Shown here: positions 46,551-56,896 of the stretch, one piece after another | Layout of the letters: every line of letters starts with the position of its first letter | How positions within the stretch are numbered: position 1 is the stretch's first letter | Assembly: GCF_029893105.1 (NCBI RefSeq) | Contig: NZ_JARXWG010000004.1 | Span: 140,597 to 204,596 of the forward strand | Direction: 5' to 3' | DNA length: 64,000 nt | From: Parabacteroides sp. PF5-9 | GTDB taxonomy: Bacteria > Bacteroidota > Bacteroidia > Bacteroidales > Tannerellaceae | Notes under the pieces: model-generated | What the model saw: the letters and a program-made list of their open reading frames with translations, nothing else | What the model was told of the DNA's origin: nothing | Database searches by the model: none | Made by a program: the position numbers and the translations under genes

Positions 46551-47357
46551 ATGAATTATTCACAATTTACAAAAAAGAGAAATTACATGTATCGTGTTTT
46601 GACGAAGTTTAATGATAATGCTGATGCTATTATAAGAAGAGCTTTTGATGATGAACAAGAGAAAGAAGCAGGAGACCCTACGGCATTGGAAATTATAAAG
46701 TTGATTGCTGATACAATAGAAGCCGCAAATAGTTTATCATCTGATGTCCTAAAAAGATACAGAACTATGCCTTTTGATAAAGATAAATTTCTTGAAAAAG
46801 AGGCTAAAGAATGGTACGATGCCGCCGTCAATAATCCGACAGGCTACCAATACTTAGAGCAAAACATTTCTCTCGATGATATGTATGACACATTGTGGGG
46901 CTGGTGGAATAATAAAGAAAGACTTCACTTGGCAAGACGTGGTTTAGTATCTTTAATTGTTTATCGCAAATTGGTTGAGAAAGAAGGCAAACCAAAAGGT
47001 AAGCCAAATAAAAAAGAACCGCTTTTTCAGGATTATTTTGTTTCTAAACAAGCATATCTAAAAGCGGTTAAATGGCTTGAAAGCAATAATCATATTAATA
47101 ACAACGGAGTGTTTATCCATGATGCCCGGGATTTTACGTTGTTCATATTAACGCTGAAGCATCAAGGATGGCTGACTAAAGACCCAAAGGCTTCTTTTAT
47201 TGAAAAAATCATGGATAATTATTCTCTGAGAATGTCAGAGAGACAGATTCGGAACATAATAAAAGATAACAAAGAAGCCGATCTCACTAACAAATCCTTT
47301 AATCCGCATTTCTTCAATTTTCCTTCAATTTCCGAAATTTCCGAAACAGAAAAATAG
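46551..47357 (+). CDS. Unknown protein after the integrase
   Basis: The 268-residue protein (MNYSQFTKKRNYMYRVLTKF...) has a helical central part with DMYDTLWGWWNNKERLHLA and a basic C-terminal region with a possible helix-turn-helix-like segment (SERQIRNIIKDN). I do not recognise a family. It starts 12 bases after the integrase in the same direction, as small accessory genes often do in such elements. It may be a regulator, but this is a guess. Confidence 0.7.
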   Translation: MNYSQFTKKRNYMYRVLTKFNDNADAIIRRAFDDEQEKEAGDPTALEIIKLIADTIEAANSLSSDVLKRYRTMPFDKDKFLEKEAKEWYDAAVNNPTGYQYLEQNISLDDMYDTLWGWWNNKERLHLARRGLVSLIVYRKLVEKEGKPKGKPNKKEPLFQDYFVSKQAYLKAVKWLESNNHINNNGVFIHDARDFTLFILTLKHQGWLTKDPKASFIEKIMDNYSLRMSERQIRNIIKDNKEADLTNKSFNPHFFNFPSISEISETEK

Positions 47358-47427
47358 GAAATAAATATTTGATATTTAGATAATTATATTATATTCTTTT
47401 GTGCTATCAAATTAAAAGATAGTACAA

Positions 47428-47778
47428 ATGGATACAAAAAACATTGACTACAACACCCCGATTGCCTGCTTAACCGTTGGGCAATTTATGGATGCTTTTC
47501 GGTTAGCGCAAGAAAATGAACCGATACCACCACAAAAAGAACTACCCAAGTTCTTAACTGTTCCTCAATTAGCCGAATTAACAGGCTATTCTACCTCTAC
47601 TATTAATATTAAGAATTGCAAGAAGGAGATACCCGGGAGCAAGAAAGTTTGCGGTCGTGTCCTCTTTGACACATCTGTTATTCTTGATTGGATCGAATCT
47701 GGGTCGGTGAAGACCAGATCAGAGAGGCTGAATGGGCTGGAAGACAACTTTAAGAAAAAAGGAGGCCGCACTGGATGA
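47428..47778 (+). CDS. Helix-turn-helix DNA-binding protein (excisionase-like)
   Basis: This 116-residue protein has a MerR/excisionase-type helix-turn-helix (KFLTVPQLAELTGYSTSTIN, near residue 40) followed by a wing-like stretch (GRVLFDTSVILDWIESG). Its position near the integrase and before the replication genes suits a directionality factor or a replication regulator. The next gene starts in an ATGA overlap with its stop. Confidence 0.8.
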   Translation: MDTKNIDYNTPIACLTVGQFMDAFRLAQENEPIPPQKELPKFLTVPQLAELTGYSTSTINIKNCKKEIPGSKKVCGRVLFDTSVILDWIESGSVKTRSERLNGLEDNFKKKGGRTG

Positions 47779-48083
47779 CACCAAAAAAAGAAAGCCCCGC
47801 CGGGCAGCGTGGGCAATCACAGGAACACTGCAAAGATAATCATTCTACCCGAATACGTACCACAGTGAAAGCTCTTTTGCTCTCTGGCAAAAAAGTCACA
47901 GCTAAAGAGGGGAACTCTATCACAAAAAGTAACGATTTCCGCAAGGTGATCTCTGACCTACGCAAGCAAGGCTGGAATATAGTAGACCTTCGCTTACCGG
48001 ACAATCGGAAGCTATACTGGTTAGCATCCAATGATCGCCAAGGCGAATTATTCCCGGCGGAGGCGGGTGGTAATGAAGAATAG
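47775..48083 (+). CDS. Winged-helix-like small protein
   Basis: The 102-residue protein overlaps the previous stop by four bases (ATGA), suggesting translational coupling. It has a helical block resembling a winged helix (TTVKALLLSGKKVTAKEGNSI, FRKVISDLRKQGWNIVDLRLP) and a polar tail. It may bind DNA in element replication. Function is not established. Confidence 0.68.
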   Translation: MTPKKESPAGQRGQSQEHCKDNHSTRIRTTVKALLLSGKKVTAKEGNSITKSNDFRKVISDLRKQGWNIVDLRLPDNRKLYWLASNDRQGELFPAEAGGNEE

Positions 48084-48708
48084 TTTAGTCTTGTACTTCC
48101 AGCAATACGAGGCCATAAAGGGCTTATCACTTGAGGATAAAGGGTTGTTACTTGATGTTGTATTCGGTTATGCAATGAGTGGAGAGATTCCAAGCGATTT
48201 GCCCCCATTAGTGAGTATGGCTTTCTCATTTATTCGCACGGCTATGGATATAGATTCAGAGAAGTACGAAAAAAAGTGTGAAAGAAATAAAGAAAACATT
48301 CGTAAGCGATGGAACGATTTCAATACGAAGGAATACGATCGTATAGAATCGAATAATTCGAATACGAAACATACCGATACTGATACTGATACTGATATTA
48401 ATATTGTCGAATCGTTCGATTCAACGAGTGAGTTATCCTTTGATTTTATTTGGAGTTTATATGAGAAAAAAGGAAATAAAAAAACAAGTATAAACCGGTG
48501 GAATAAACTTTCGAGTAAAAACAAAAAACTTGCCTTAAATCATATTCCCCTATATGTAAGATCAACTCCTGATAAACGATTCCGGAAAAACTTTGAGGTT
48601 TATATCAATCAGGAAGTATGGAACGATGAATTACCAATAAACAAACAACAAAATGAAGCAAAAACAGAAGAACCCCGATATAAATTCGTTACAGCTCCTG
48701 CCGAATAG
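48073..48708 (+). CDS. DUF6291-type replication-associated protein
   Basis: The 211-residue protein (start MKNSLVLYFQQYEAIKGLSL at 48073; a longer frame begins inside the previous gene) matches the pattern annotated DUF6291 in Bacteroidales phages and elements. It has a compact helical N-terminal domain, a low-complexity TDTDTDTD stretch from a repeated GATACT run, and a basic helical C-terminal domain with KKTSINRWNKLSSKNK. These often sit just before a DnaB helicase and may recruit it to the origin. Here it overlaps the dnaB start by 56 bases. Confidence 0.7.
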   Translation: MKNSLVLYFQQYEAIKGLSLEDKGLLLDVVFGYAMSGEIPSDLPPLVSMAFSFIRTAMDIDSEKYEKKCERNKENIRKRWNDFNTKEYDRIESNNSNTKHTDTDTDTDINIVESFDSTSELSFDFIWSLYEKKGNKKTSINRWNKLSSKNKKLALNHIPLYVRSTPDKRFRKNFEVYINQEVWNDELPINKQQNEAKTEEPRYKFVTAPAE

Positions 48709-50023
48709 CCTGGAAGCAGAGAAGGCGGTTGTAGGTGCTTTGTTGATTGAAAGTACAGCTATAAACGAAGTAGCAAGTATTTTATCCCCGGAGACGTTCT
48801 ACGATAGTCGTCATGGAGAGATTTACAGAGCAATTATCACTCTCTATGATAAAGGAGAGAGTATTGACCTTATAACTGTTATGGGAGAATTGACTAAATC
48901 CGGCAAGTTAGATGAAGTGGGCGGGCCGGTAATCTTAGCCGAGTTATCCTCTGCAGTTGCTTCATCTTCCCATATCACAGATCACGCCAGGCATCTACAC
49001 CAGCTCATGTTATCTCGTCAGCTTTCTATTGCTTGTCAGATGATAGCCGTTAAAGCGGCGGATCAGACGCTGGACGTATCGGATACGATAGATGAGGCAT
49101 TGAAAGAGATTGAAAATATTTCCGGTTCCGCTTGCTACAACATGGTTTCTCACTCTATCGGAGAAGCTGCCTATAAGGCAGTTGAATTGTACAGCAAAAG
49201 GAAGTCGCTTGCATTGCAAGGCTTAAAATCCGGTATCGACACAGGTTTAAAAGACTTAAATTTCATAACGAATGGGGGTTGGAAGCCGGGGCAGCTTATT
49301 ATCCTTGCGGCTCGGCCGGCAATGGGGAAGACGGCGTTAATGCTTCATCTTGCTAAGTCAGCCTCTTTAGCTGGTACTCCTGCAATGATATTTTCACTGG
49401 AGATGGATGTACAGGGCTTAACAAGTAGGATGTTGCTATCCGAATGTGACGTAGATTCATATCGTTTAGCCTCTGGAAAATTAACCGACGATGAGGAAAT
49501 GAAACTTTGCAATGCCTCTGACGCTCTATATTCTTTACCTGTAACCATAGACGACACTCCGAGTATGTCGATGTCGCAAATAAAGATACGTGCCCGTAAT
49601 GCACAGAAAAAGGACAAATGCAGCATTGTTTTTATCGATTATTTGCAATTGGTCGATATGCGGAGTCAGAACAAGACCTACAACCGAGAACAGGAAGTTA
49701 CACAGGCCAGCCGTGCAGCTAAGATCATGGCCAAAGAATTAGGCGTTCCTGTTATCTTGCTATCCCAGCTATCCCGCAAGGTAGAGGATCGATCGGATAA
49801 GATGCCATTGTTATCTGATCTTCGAGAATCAGGAGCAATCGAACAGGATGCGGATATGGTTCTTTTTATTCATCGCCCGGAATATTACGATGATGCAGCA
49901 CCTAAAGGTGAAGGTGTTCTGCGGATCGCAAAGCAGCGTGATGGCGCAACCGGTGATATACGCTTTCGGTACAATCATTCTTTGACAAAGATAGCAGATT
50001 GTAACAGCAATTTATCTTTTTAG
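48653..50023 (+). CDS. Replicative DNA helicase (DnaB type), element-borne
   Basis: The 456-residue protein has the DnaB N-terminal domain (EAEKAVVGALLIES near 21) and a RecA-like helicase domain with the Walker A RPAMGKTAL (221-229), Walker B-region VFIDYLQLVD, and a late Arg-containing motif ADMVLFIHRPEYY. It unwinds the element's DNA during replication. A chromosomal copy exists elsewhere in any genome of this kind, so this one is for the element. Complete length. Confidence 0.95.
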   Translation: MKQKQKNPDINSLQLLPNSLEAEKAVVGALLIESTAINEVASILSPETFYDSRHGEIYRAIITLYDKGESIDLITVMGELTKSGKLDEVGGPVILAELSSAVASSSHITDHARHLHQLMLSRQLSIACQMIAVKAADQTLDVSDTIDEALKEIENISGSACYNMVSHSIGEAAYKAVELYSKRKSLALQGLKSGIDTGLKDLNFITNGGWKPGQLIILAARPAMGKTALMLHLAKSASLAGTPAMIFSLEMDVQGLTSRMLLSECDVDSYRLASGKLTDDEEMKLCNASDALYSLPVTIDDTPSMSMSQIKIRARNAQKKDKCSIVFIDYLQLVDMRSQNKTYNREQEVTQASRAAKIMAKELGVPVILLSQLSRKVEDRSDKMPLLSDLRESGAIEQDADMVLFIHRPEYYDDAAPKGEGVLRIAKQRDGATGDIRFRYNHSLTKIADCNSNLSF

Positions 50024-50024
50024 T

Positions 50025-50201
50025 ATGGAATCACCGGATGAAACCAAGTTGCTCCCCTTGCGGATAAACAAGAATACAGTCTTTTACTTCTCCACGAAAG
50101 AAAAGCGGCAATCATTCATTGAGCGGTTTTGGGATGAAAAGAAACAGAGCTTTATAATTGAAGGCATTAGGACACAGGTGTCATCCAGTGCGGCCAAGTA
50201 G
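50025..50201 (+). CDS. Small unknown protein after the helicase
   Basis: A 58-residue frame (MESPDETKLLPLRINKNTVF...) starts two bases after the dnaB stop and ends 29 bases before the tape-measure start. It is basic and helical at its end. No family is recognised; tight spacing supports it being real. Confidence 0.6.
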   Translation: MESPDETKLLPLRINKNTVFYFSTKEKRQSFIERFWDEKKQSFIIEGIRTQVSSSAAK

Positions 50202-50230
50202 TTTAGTAATAATCATTTAAATAAAACATT

Positions 50231-53200
50231 ATGAGTTTGAATTTTAAGATAACAGGCGACAACGAAGATTTGAAGTGAAAGCTCGCCGAATCACGAAAAG
50301 CGATCCAGAACGCCGGCAAAGATGCCAGCGAAACGAGTAAGCAAGTATCAGATCAGATAAAGATTGCAACATCATCGGTAAGCGATTTGCAAAAAGCATT
50401 TTTAAAGCTTGGCGGTACGGCTGCTTTTGCCGGATTAGTTCAGCAGGTTATAACTGTTAGAGGAGAGTTTCAGCAGTTGGGCATTGCCTTTGAGACGATG
50501 CTCGGCAGCAAAGAAAAAGCGGATACGATGATGGCAGAAATTAAAGAACTTGCATTGTCAACTCCATTTACGATAACAGAGGTAGCAGACAATACGAAGC
50601 AGCTTATTGCTATGGGGATCGCAACAGAGAACGTAATGGATACCATGAAAGCTTTGGGCGATGTTGCTGCCGGTGTATCGGTACCAATGTCTCGTATCGC
50701 CGTCAATTATGGTCAGGTTTCCGCATTAGGTCGTTTGCAAAGCCGGGAAATACGGGATTTTGCCATGGCCGGCATACCGATTGTTGAGGAGCTGGCGAAA
50801 ATGTTAGGCAAGACCTCGGCAGAAATTTACGAGATGACCGAAGCCGGGCAGGTAGGTTTTCCTTTAGTAGAGCAAGCCTTCAAGAATATGTCCTCTGAAG
50901 GTGGAAAGTTTCACGACATGATGAGGAAAACAAACACCTCACTTACTGGGCAACTTTCCAAATTACAGGATGAATTTAAATTGATGTTTGATGCTATTGG
51001 AGAAGCAAATGAAGGTATCATTTATAGTGCAATAGGCACCGCATCTGACCTCGTCGCCAATTATGAAAAAATCGGTAAAATGCTCGTTTCGCTTGTCGCA
51101 ACCTATGGAGTATACCGGGCAGCCTTAGCTATCGTAATCGCAACAGAAAAAGGCTATACCATTGCACAGTTGGCGAATTACAAAGCTTTACTTATGGTTG
51201 AAAAAGCGCAAAAGCTACTCAACGCCACTATGCTAAAGAATCCTTACGTTCTTGCAGCTACTTTGATTATGGGGGTAGTCGCTGCTATGTGGGCGTTACA
51301 TGATAGTACAACGGCAGCTGAGAAGGCACAAAAACAATTTGCAGACAAAAACCAAGCTATTGTAGATGCTTCCGAACAACGCAAAGAAAGTGCAAAAGAA
51401 CTGATCGGAATCATTCAGGACGAATCACAGGCTGAAACGGATCGCCTAAAGGCTTATAATGAACTCATCAAGATATATCCTACGCTTTTTAAAGATATTG
51501 ACATTGAAAAAATAAAGGTAGCTGAACTCACCGGACTTGTTAAATCTTTGAATGAAGAAGAGAGCAAACGATATGGCAAGGAAAAGCAGAGCCAACTAAG
51601 CAATTTGTATAAACAGCGAGATTCATTGAATAAGACTATTGAGTCATTAAGCTATTCTCCAAACGGAAACCGTATAATCCGGAAGAAAGAAGCTGAGCAA
51701 GACTTAAAAAATGTCGAGTCCCAAATAAAAGCATTGGAGGATGAAAAGAAAGCATTTTTGGAATTGCAGAAACAATCAGGAAAGAAAGAACCTGATTCCA
51801 TGTATGGCGCAGACTATGAAACCGCCCGTAAAGCATGGGAGAAAGAAAAGGATTTACTTGAATCTATCCAGAAAGACCGTAACAAGTACACAACTAAAGA
51901 ATACGAATCTGCTGTTGAGAATGAGAAAACCAAACGAGAAGCTTTTGAAAAACTTGGAGGAGTAACTAAAGTTGATACTTCTGCTCAGAAAGAATCCGAA
52001 CGCTTGGCCAAAGAAAAACTCGATATCGAAAAACGACTAAATGAAGAACTCCTACGCCTCCAACAAGACAATATCCGTGACAACATCGACCTCATGGAAG
52101 AAGGCTATGAAAAACGCCTTGCCCTTATCAATAACGAATACGATCGTGAGATAGAAGCTATACGGCAGAAAGAGAAAGAATGGCGTGATGCGCAAGGAGG
52201 CAATCTTACTGATGATCAACAAACCGAAATAAAAACCAAAACGTCCAATATTTCCAAAAAACAACTGCAAGAAACTGAGCGGTTGAATAAAGAAATGTTG
52301 GATAAGGAACGCCAGTCTTGGATAGACTACAACAAAGAATACGGAAACTATCAAGAGAAGCGCCTTGCTATTACTGAGGATTACGCAAACAGAATAGCCA
52401 AAGCAGAAACAGAAGGCGAAAAGTCCATATTGCGAAAGGAAGAGGAAAAAGCACTGCAAGAACTTGAAGCTTCCATGATTGAAAAGTCAGATCTATGGGT
52501 AAGGCTATTCGATGATGTACGCAAACAAAGCAACGATTCACTAAAAGAAATAATCTCACAGACACAACACTTGATTGACTACCTTAAAGGAGTTGAAGGC
52601 GTTGAAGTGCCTGTAGGATTTGAAGGAATGGATCTTGAATCGCTAAAAGGCGATCTCCCTGCAATTGAAAAGCTGATGCAGGGATTGATAACCAAACGTG
52701 ATGAACTTAATAAGCGTGATCCTTTTGGCTCGTTGATTGGCGGATTTAAGCAGCTTGGCAAAGCCATTGAAGATGCAAAAGCCAACGGCGGCAAGATAAC
52801 AGATGCTTTCAAATCTGAAGAAGGCATGGAGGCTCTCGGACAGATCCAAGGCGGCATTAGTGATGTCGGAGGTATGCTTGGAGATATCGGAAACTCCATG
52901 AAGGAAGTATTCGGGGAAGGTGCAGCCGAAACCATTGACAATATAACTAAATCCATAGACGGATTAACTAAAGTAGGATCAGGAGCGGCAAAATTGATCG
53001 GTGGTGATCTTACCGGGATTGTAGACCTTTTACAAGGGATACCTTCTCTTATATCCGGCATAGGAGGGTTATTCAATGGAAATAATGATGACAAACTCGA
53101 CAAACAAATTGATCGCTATGAAAAGATCGTCGATCTCTACGATCAGTTAATCGACAAACAGAAAGAATATCTATCTACCCTTACCGGATCAGATGCTTCT

Positions 53201-54232
53201 AAACAGGCGGAAGAGATAGAAGAGATGATCAAGAATCAATTAAAAGCTGCCGAAAACAGCCTTGCTGCTTGGGGAGATAAGGGAAAGAGTTGGAATCATC
53301 ATTCATTTGCACATAGGGTTGTTAGAGATTTAGGAAAGGATCTTGGTATTACTTCCTTTGAAGACCTTTTCGATTGGGATGCCGCCAAGTGGGAGGAACT
53401 GCAAAAAAACATAGAACTATGGGAAAAGCTTCCTGATGAAGTTGCTGCTTACGGCCAGGCTGTTATTGAAGCAAAAGACAGCACGGATGATCTTGGTGAG
53501 GCACTTAAAGAGGCTGTAACAGGCGTTTCGTTCGACACATTAAAAGATAGTTTGGATGATATTGTCACTCAAGCCGACATGACATTTGATGATATAGCTA
53601 ACTCGTTTGAGGATCACATGAGTAAGGCTGTGCTTAAGATGGTTAAGAGTCAGTATTTGACTAACGAACTAAAGAAATGGTATGATCAATTTACCGATGC
53701 AGCAAAAAGCGACGACGAGATAACAGCAGCCGAAGCAGATGCTTTAAGAAAGTACTACACTCAGATAGCCGAGAAGGGCAATGACCTTTATAAACAAGCT
53801 ATGGAGTTGGCTAATATTGATATTACCGACAAGGACGGATCTTCATCTGATAACACCCTAAAGGGAGCATACACTAAAGCAGACCAACAAAGCATTGATC
53901 TTCTTGCCGGCCAGACCGGTGCCGCTCGTGTTGTCCTCGAAGATATACGCCGCATGATGGATGTATCCGGATCAGATGGGCAAGTACAACATCTTTCTGG
54001 TATGGAAAATACTATGGCCGCTATCCGTGATATGCAAATGAAAGGCTGGGAAGACGTCAGAATCATCAAAGAATTGAGCCAGAGATTAGAGCAAAGCAGC
54101 AGCATGATCGCTAATAATACAGAAATACTTAATCAAATATCGGAAAGGATCGCCGGAAGCACAGAAAGAACAGCCGACAGGCTAAATAACCCGATAGAGG
54201 TAAAAATGAAAGGCGGAGGTTTAGGGCTTTGA
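50231..54232 (+). CDS. Phage tape-measure protein, interrupted by an in-frame TGA
   Basis: The frame reads MSLNFKITGDNEDLK then TGA (50276-50278) and continues in the same frame for 1318 codons. It holds a tape-measure N-terminal domain (FETMLGSKEKADTMMAEIKE; STPFTITEVADNTKQL; REIRDFAMAGIPIVEELA), a hydrophobic stretch (MLVSLVATYGVYRAALAIV) and then long coiled coils and helices to 54232. Tape-measure proteins set phage tail length. The TGA would stop translation at codon 16 unless it is read through or translation restarts at an internal start. No other tail gene is seen nearby, so the gene is probably a relic. Confidence 0.85.
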
Positions 54233-54286
54233 CAGGTAAAGTTTATAGATTTCACACATGAATACTAACAATTTTAAATTAAAAAA

Positions 54287-54538
54287 ATGAGAAAAAAAGA
54301 AGTAACAGAATTTAGTGTGCGCAATGTTGGCACGGCCATAAATGTAGCATCTAAGGATGTGACTCATCCGCTAACACGTGCAGAAGCGGAGTTATTAGGC
54401 AATCATTTACGATGGCTTTTAAGTCAAGACGTTGATGTTAAAGAGTTTAATGTATTGATACAAGGGCAACCGTATGTCATAACCCGGGAGAATGCCTATG
54501 ATATGTTTATACCATTGAAAAGAATGTTTAATGTTTAA
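54287..54538 (+). CDS. Small unknown element protein
   Basis: The 83-residue protein (MRKKEVTEFSVRNVGTAINV...) has no recognised domain; strands and helices alternate. It follows the tape-measure gene by 54 bases. Function is unknown. Confidence 0.6.
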   Translation: MRKKEVTEFSVRNVGTAINVASKDVTHPLTRAEAELLGNHLRWLLSQDVDVKEFNVLIQGQPYVITRENAYDMFIPLKRMFNV

Positions 54539-54558
54539 TTTTTAATAGTTATTTAATT

Positions 54559-54903
54559 ATGAGAACTTTAGAAGAAATTCAGAACGATTTGAAAAGCAAA
54601 CAAGAATGCTATGAGATTCTTGTTAATTACGCAACGAAGAAAGGTGATGAGTTGCCTAATGGAATGTCAGCATTGCACGAGCAATTAAGATATTGCCGTT
54701 TAATTCAGGAATTAAAATGGGAAGAGGCACAGGCTTTGGCTTTGTCGGATGATGAAATTATAGCCATAGCACGTGGGGAGGAGTATCTCACGGATGAGGA
54801 GAAAGAAGAGCGTAAGGTACACGAACGTGATGCACGCAACTTGTTTAACCCGGACGGAGATATTACAGAGGAAATAAAAGAGATTGCGAGAATGAGTAAG
54901 TAG
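54559..54903 (+). CDS. Small unknown element protein, acidic and helical
   Basis: The 114-residue protein is acidic and predicted helical (MRTLEEIQNDLKSKQECYEI; ALSDDEIIAIARGEEYLTDE). It starts 20 bases after the previous gene. No family known. Confidence 0.6.
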   Translation: MRTLEEIQNDLKSKQECYEILVNYATKKGDELPNGMSALHEQLRYCRLIQELKWEEAQALALSDDEIIAIARGEEYLTDEEKEERKVHERDARNLFNPDGDITEEIKEIARMSK

Positions 54904-54967
54904 TTGCACCCACCCGCTCCACTTTTGCAAATAACGCTTTAGGTGGAGCGGGGTAATAATTATAATT

Positions 54968-55156
54968 ATGGCAGTAATATGTACAAGGTGTAGAAATTAC
55001 AAGAAAACATTTGATGAGTATGACGGCTGGTGCTGGCGGTGTGCAGCTCGATACTGGTATATTATCTTGCCAGAGTGCAGGATGCCCTACGAGATAGAGG
55101 AAGTGATCCGCAAAGGAGAATGTGAGTTTTTTATTGACAAAAACGATTTTTTCTAA
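54968..55156 (+). CDS. Small zinc-ribbon-like protein
   Basis: The 62-residue protein has CTRCRNYKKTF and CWRC, a possible CxxC...CxxC metal site, and an acidic end. Function unknown; could bind DNA or protein. Confidence 0.6.
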   Translation: MAVICTRCRNYKKTFDEYDGWCWRCAARYWYIILPECRMPYEIEEVIRKGECEFFIDKNDFF

Positions 55157-55173
55157 AATAGAATGATTTAGAT

Positions 55174-55470
55174 ATGGGAAGAACAAAAGGGACACCAAAG
55201 ACGGGCGGACGAACCAAAGGGAAACCTAACAAGGTTACGGCAGACATAAAAGAGTTTTTTGCAAAGGTTCTAACAAAGAACCAAAAGCTATTGGAGGAAG
55301 ATTTTAAGGAGATGGAGGCAGCGGACAGATGGCGCATTGCCGAGAAGTTGGCGCAATACGTTATACCAAAACAACGAGCTGTTGAAACTACAATCAACTT
55401 TGAACAGTTGTCAGATGAGCAACTGGATAGCGTAATCAATGAATTGACAAAAAACTTGGATGATGAATAG
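55174..55470 (+). CDS. Small protein, possibly terminase-small-subunit-like
   Basis: The 98-residue protein begins MGRTKGTPKTGGRTKGKPNK, a basic Gly/Lys-rich head seen in phage small terminase or DNA-packaging proteins, followed by helices (DIKEFFAKVLTKNQKLLEED) and an acidic tail. A large terminase is not next to it, which weakens the call. It overlaps the next frame by eight bases. Confidence 0.5.
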   Translation: MGRTKGTPKTGGRTKGKPNKVTADIKEFFAKVLTKNQKLLEEDFKEMEAADRWRIAEKLAQYVIPKQRAVETTINFEQLSDEQLDSVINELTKNLDDE

Positions 55471-55645
55471 TGAAAATACCCCCATAGATAAAGAAGTGAA
55501 AATAATGCTTCTTAAAGTATTGAAAAAGGGTTACTTCTCAACTGGTGATTTGAATTTGCTGCGTGCTAAGATAGGCTTTGAACCTATGCTTATAGAAGTT
55601 ATTGACAGCCGAGATAAAGTAGACCATGAAGAAGATACCTATTAA
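55463..55645 (+). CDS. Small unknown element protein
   Basis: The 60-residue frame overlaps the previous gene's end; an ATG one codon earlier is also possible. It has no family match. Its overlap with the next gene supports a real operon. Confidence 0.5.
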   Translation: MNSENTPIDKEVKIMLLKVLKKGYFSTGDLNLLRAKIGFEPMLIEVIDSRDKVDHEEDTY

Positions 55646-55961
55646 CGTACAACAACGGAAAGAGCTGCTTTCCGGACTGGCTAATAGTGTGCTTTATCTT
55701 GAAATAATACCAGAGTTGGCAGCAATGTTTCCAAAGACGATAGCATGGTTTAAGCGATGGAGCGAGATGCCGAGTTTAGAGCAAACAGATTGCAGGCCTT
55801 ATATTGAACTCGACCGTTCCGGTAAGGTTGCTGTTTTGAAAGCTCTGCATTTTGGTGTTATCAATTTATCGGCCTTTGAGCAGATTGCCGAGAAAGAAGA
55901 ACGCAGGGAGCGTTTTTTAGAGATGATGATACGGGTGAGTAGCCGTAAGGAGGTTGTCTAA
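55626..55961 (+). CDS. Small unknown element protein
   Basis: The 111-residue helical protein (MKKIPINVQQRKELLSGLAN..., then RPYIELDRSGKVAVLKALHF) overlaps the previous stop by 20 bases. No family or motif recognised. Confidence 0.6.
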   Translation: MKKIPINVQQRKELLSGLANSVLYLEIIPELAAMFPKTIAWFKRWSEMPSLEQTDCRPYIELDRSGKVAVLKALHFGVINLSAFEQIAEKEERRERFLEMMIRVSSRKEVV

Positions 55962-56043
55962 ATGGTAGCCTCTTTACACTACACGAAATGTAAGATATTC
56001 AAATGCAGAGTTACTGTGTTGAAAACCTCCATTATGTTAAAGT

Positions 56044-56096
56044 AACAAAAACGTTACATATTCTCTTGGTTTATTGAAACAAAAACGTTACATTTG
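56044..56096 (+). promoter_or_regulatory. HicA promoter with paired operator repeats
   Basis: A 16-base direct repeat, AACAAAAACGTTACAT, occurs at 56044-56059 and 56078-56093. The second overlaps a TACATTTG -7 box (56089-56096). This fits binding of the HicB helix-turn-helix to control its own operon. Confidence 0.75.
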
Positions 56097-56124
56097 CAGT
56101 GTTAAGTTAAAGTTCTTTCAGATT

Positions 56125-56307
56125 ATGAAGTATTCAGAACTGATTGCAGAATTAAAAGCTGCAGGTTGTTTTCTTGTACGGCATGGAAGCAAGCATGATA
56201 TGTGGTTCAGTCCGATCACCGGAAAGAGATTTCCGGTACCACGGCACGCCAGTCATGAAGTTGCCAAAAGTACGGAAAAATCAATCAGGAAGTTGGCGGG
56301 GATTTAA
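56125..56307 (+). CDS. hicA: HicA-type toxin (mRNA interferase)
   Basis: The 60-residue product starts MKYSELIAELKAAGCFLVRH; the longer frame upstream runs through the promoter and was rejected. GSKHDMWF holds the likely catalytic His, with a second His in RHASHEVA. HicA cuts mRNA and is neutralised by HicB, whose gene lies 58 bases downstream. Toxin-first order is usual for hicAB. Confidence 0.9.
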   Translation: MKYSELIAELKAAGCFLVRHGSKHDMWFSPITGKRFPVPRHASHEVAKSTEKSIRKLAGI

Positions 56308-56365
56308 TCCCTGCCTTTCTTCCGGGTGATGAGTCTCATAATTTTGAACTTTAACTTTGCATTAA

Positions 56366-56773
56366 ATGGATAAGAATATGAAAGTAGTTTTTGTTATTGA
56401 AAAGGCCTCGGATGGTTTTTACTCTTGCTATACAGATCAAGAGTTTGAAGGGTTTGGATTGTTTGGTTATGGGGATTCGGTCGAAGAAGCAAAAGCTGAT
56501 TTGCAGAAAGCCTATGACGAAATAAAAGAAATGAATGCGGAAGACGGCAAAGAAACGCCTGTTATTGAGTTTGAATGGAAATATGATCTCCAATCATTCT
56601 TTAATTACTTTACAATTCTGAATGTCTCCGAGTTGGCACGCAAAACAGGCATTAACCCCTCGTTGCTCCGTCGATATAAAAACGGACTGGCACAGGCAAG
56701 TGAAAAGCAGTACGGCAAGATAATGGCCAGCGTTCATGCTATAGGAAACGAATTAGCAGCAGCTAAATTCTGA
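56366..56773 (+). CDS. hicB: HicB-type antitoxin with C-terminal helix-turn-helix
   Basis: The 135-residue protein has a HicB-like beta-rich domain (KVVFVIEKASDGFYSCYTDQ; LFGYGDSVEEAKADLQKAYDEI) and a C-terminal helix-turn-helix (NVSELARKTGINPSLLRRYK). It binds HicA and probably the paired operator upstream. A terminator follows. Confidence 0.9.
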   Translation: MDKNMKVVFVIEKASDGFYSCYTDQEFEGFGLFGYGDSVEEAKADLQKAYDEIKEMNAEDGKETPVIEFEWKYDLQSFFNYFTILNVSELARKTGINPSLLRRYKNGLAQASEKQYGKIMASVHAIGNELAAAKF

Positions 56774-56807
56774 ATAGTATCATCAGATACAAATTTAACT
56801 TAACAAA

Positions 56808-56840
56808 AGAAAAGGGTCGCATAATAGCGATCCTTTTTGT
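56808..56840 (+). terminator. Terminator after hicB
   Basis: GGGTCGC and GCGATCC pair around ATAATA, with T residues following (TTTTTG). Confidence 0.82.
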
Positions 56841-56896
56841 TTTATTCCTTCTCCTTTATCTCTAATGTAGTTCCACACTTAGGGCATAAGGAAATT

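Noticed and set aside
56074..56124. Longer N-terminus for HicA
   Set aside because: It overlaps the promoter and operator, and the shorter start matches the family length.
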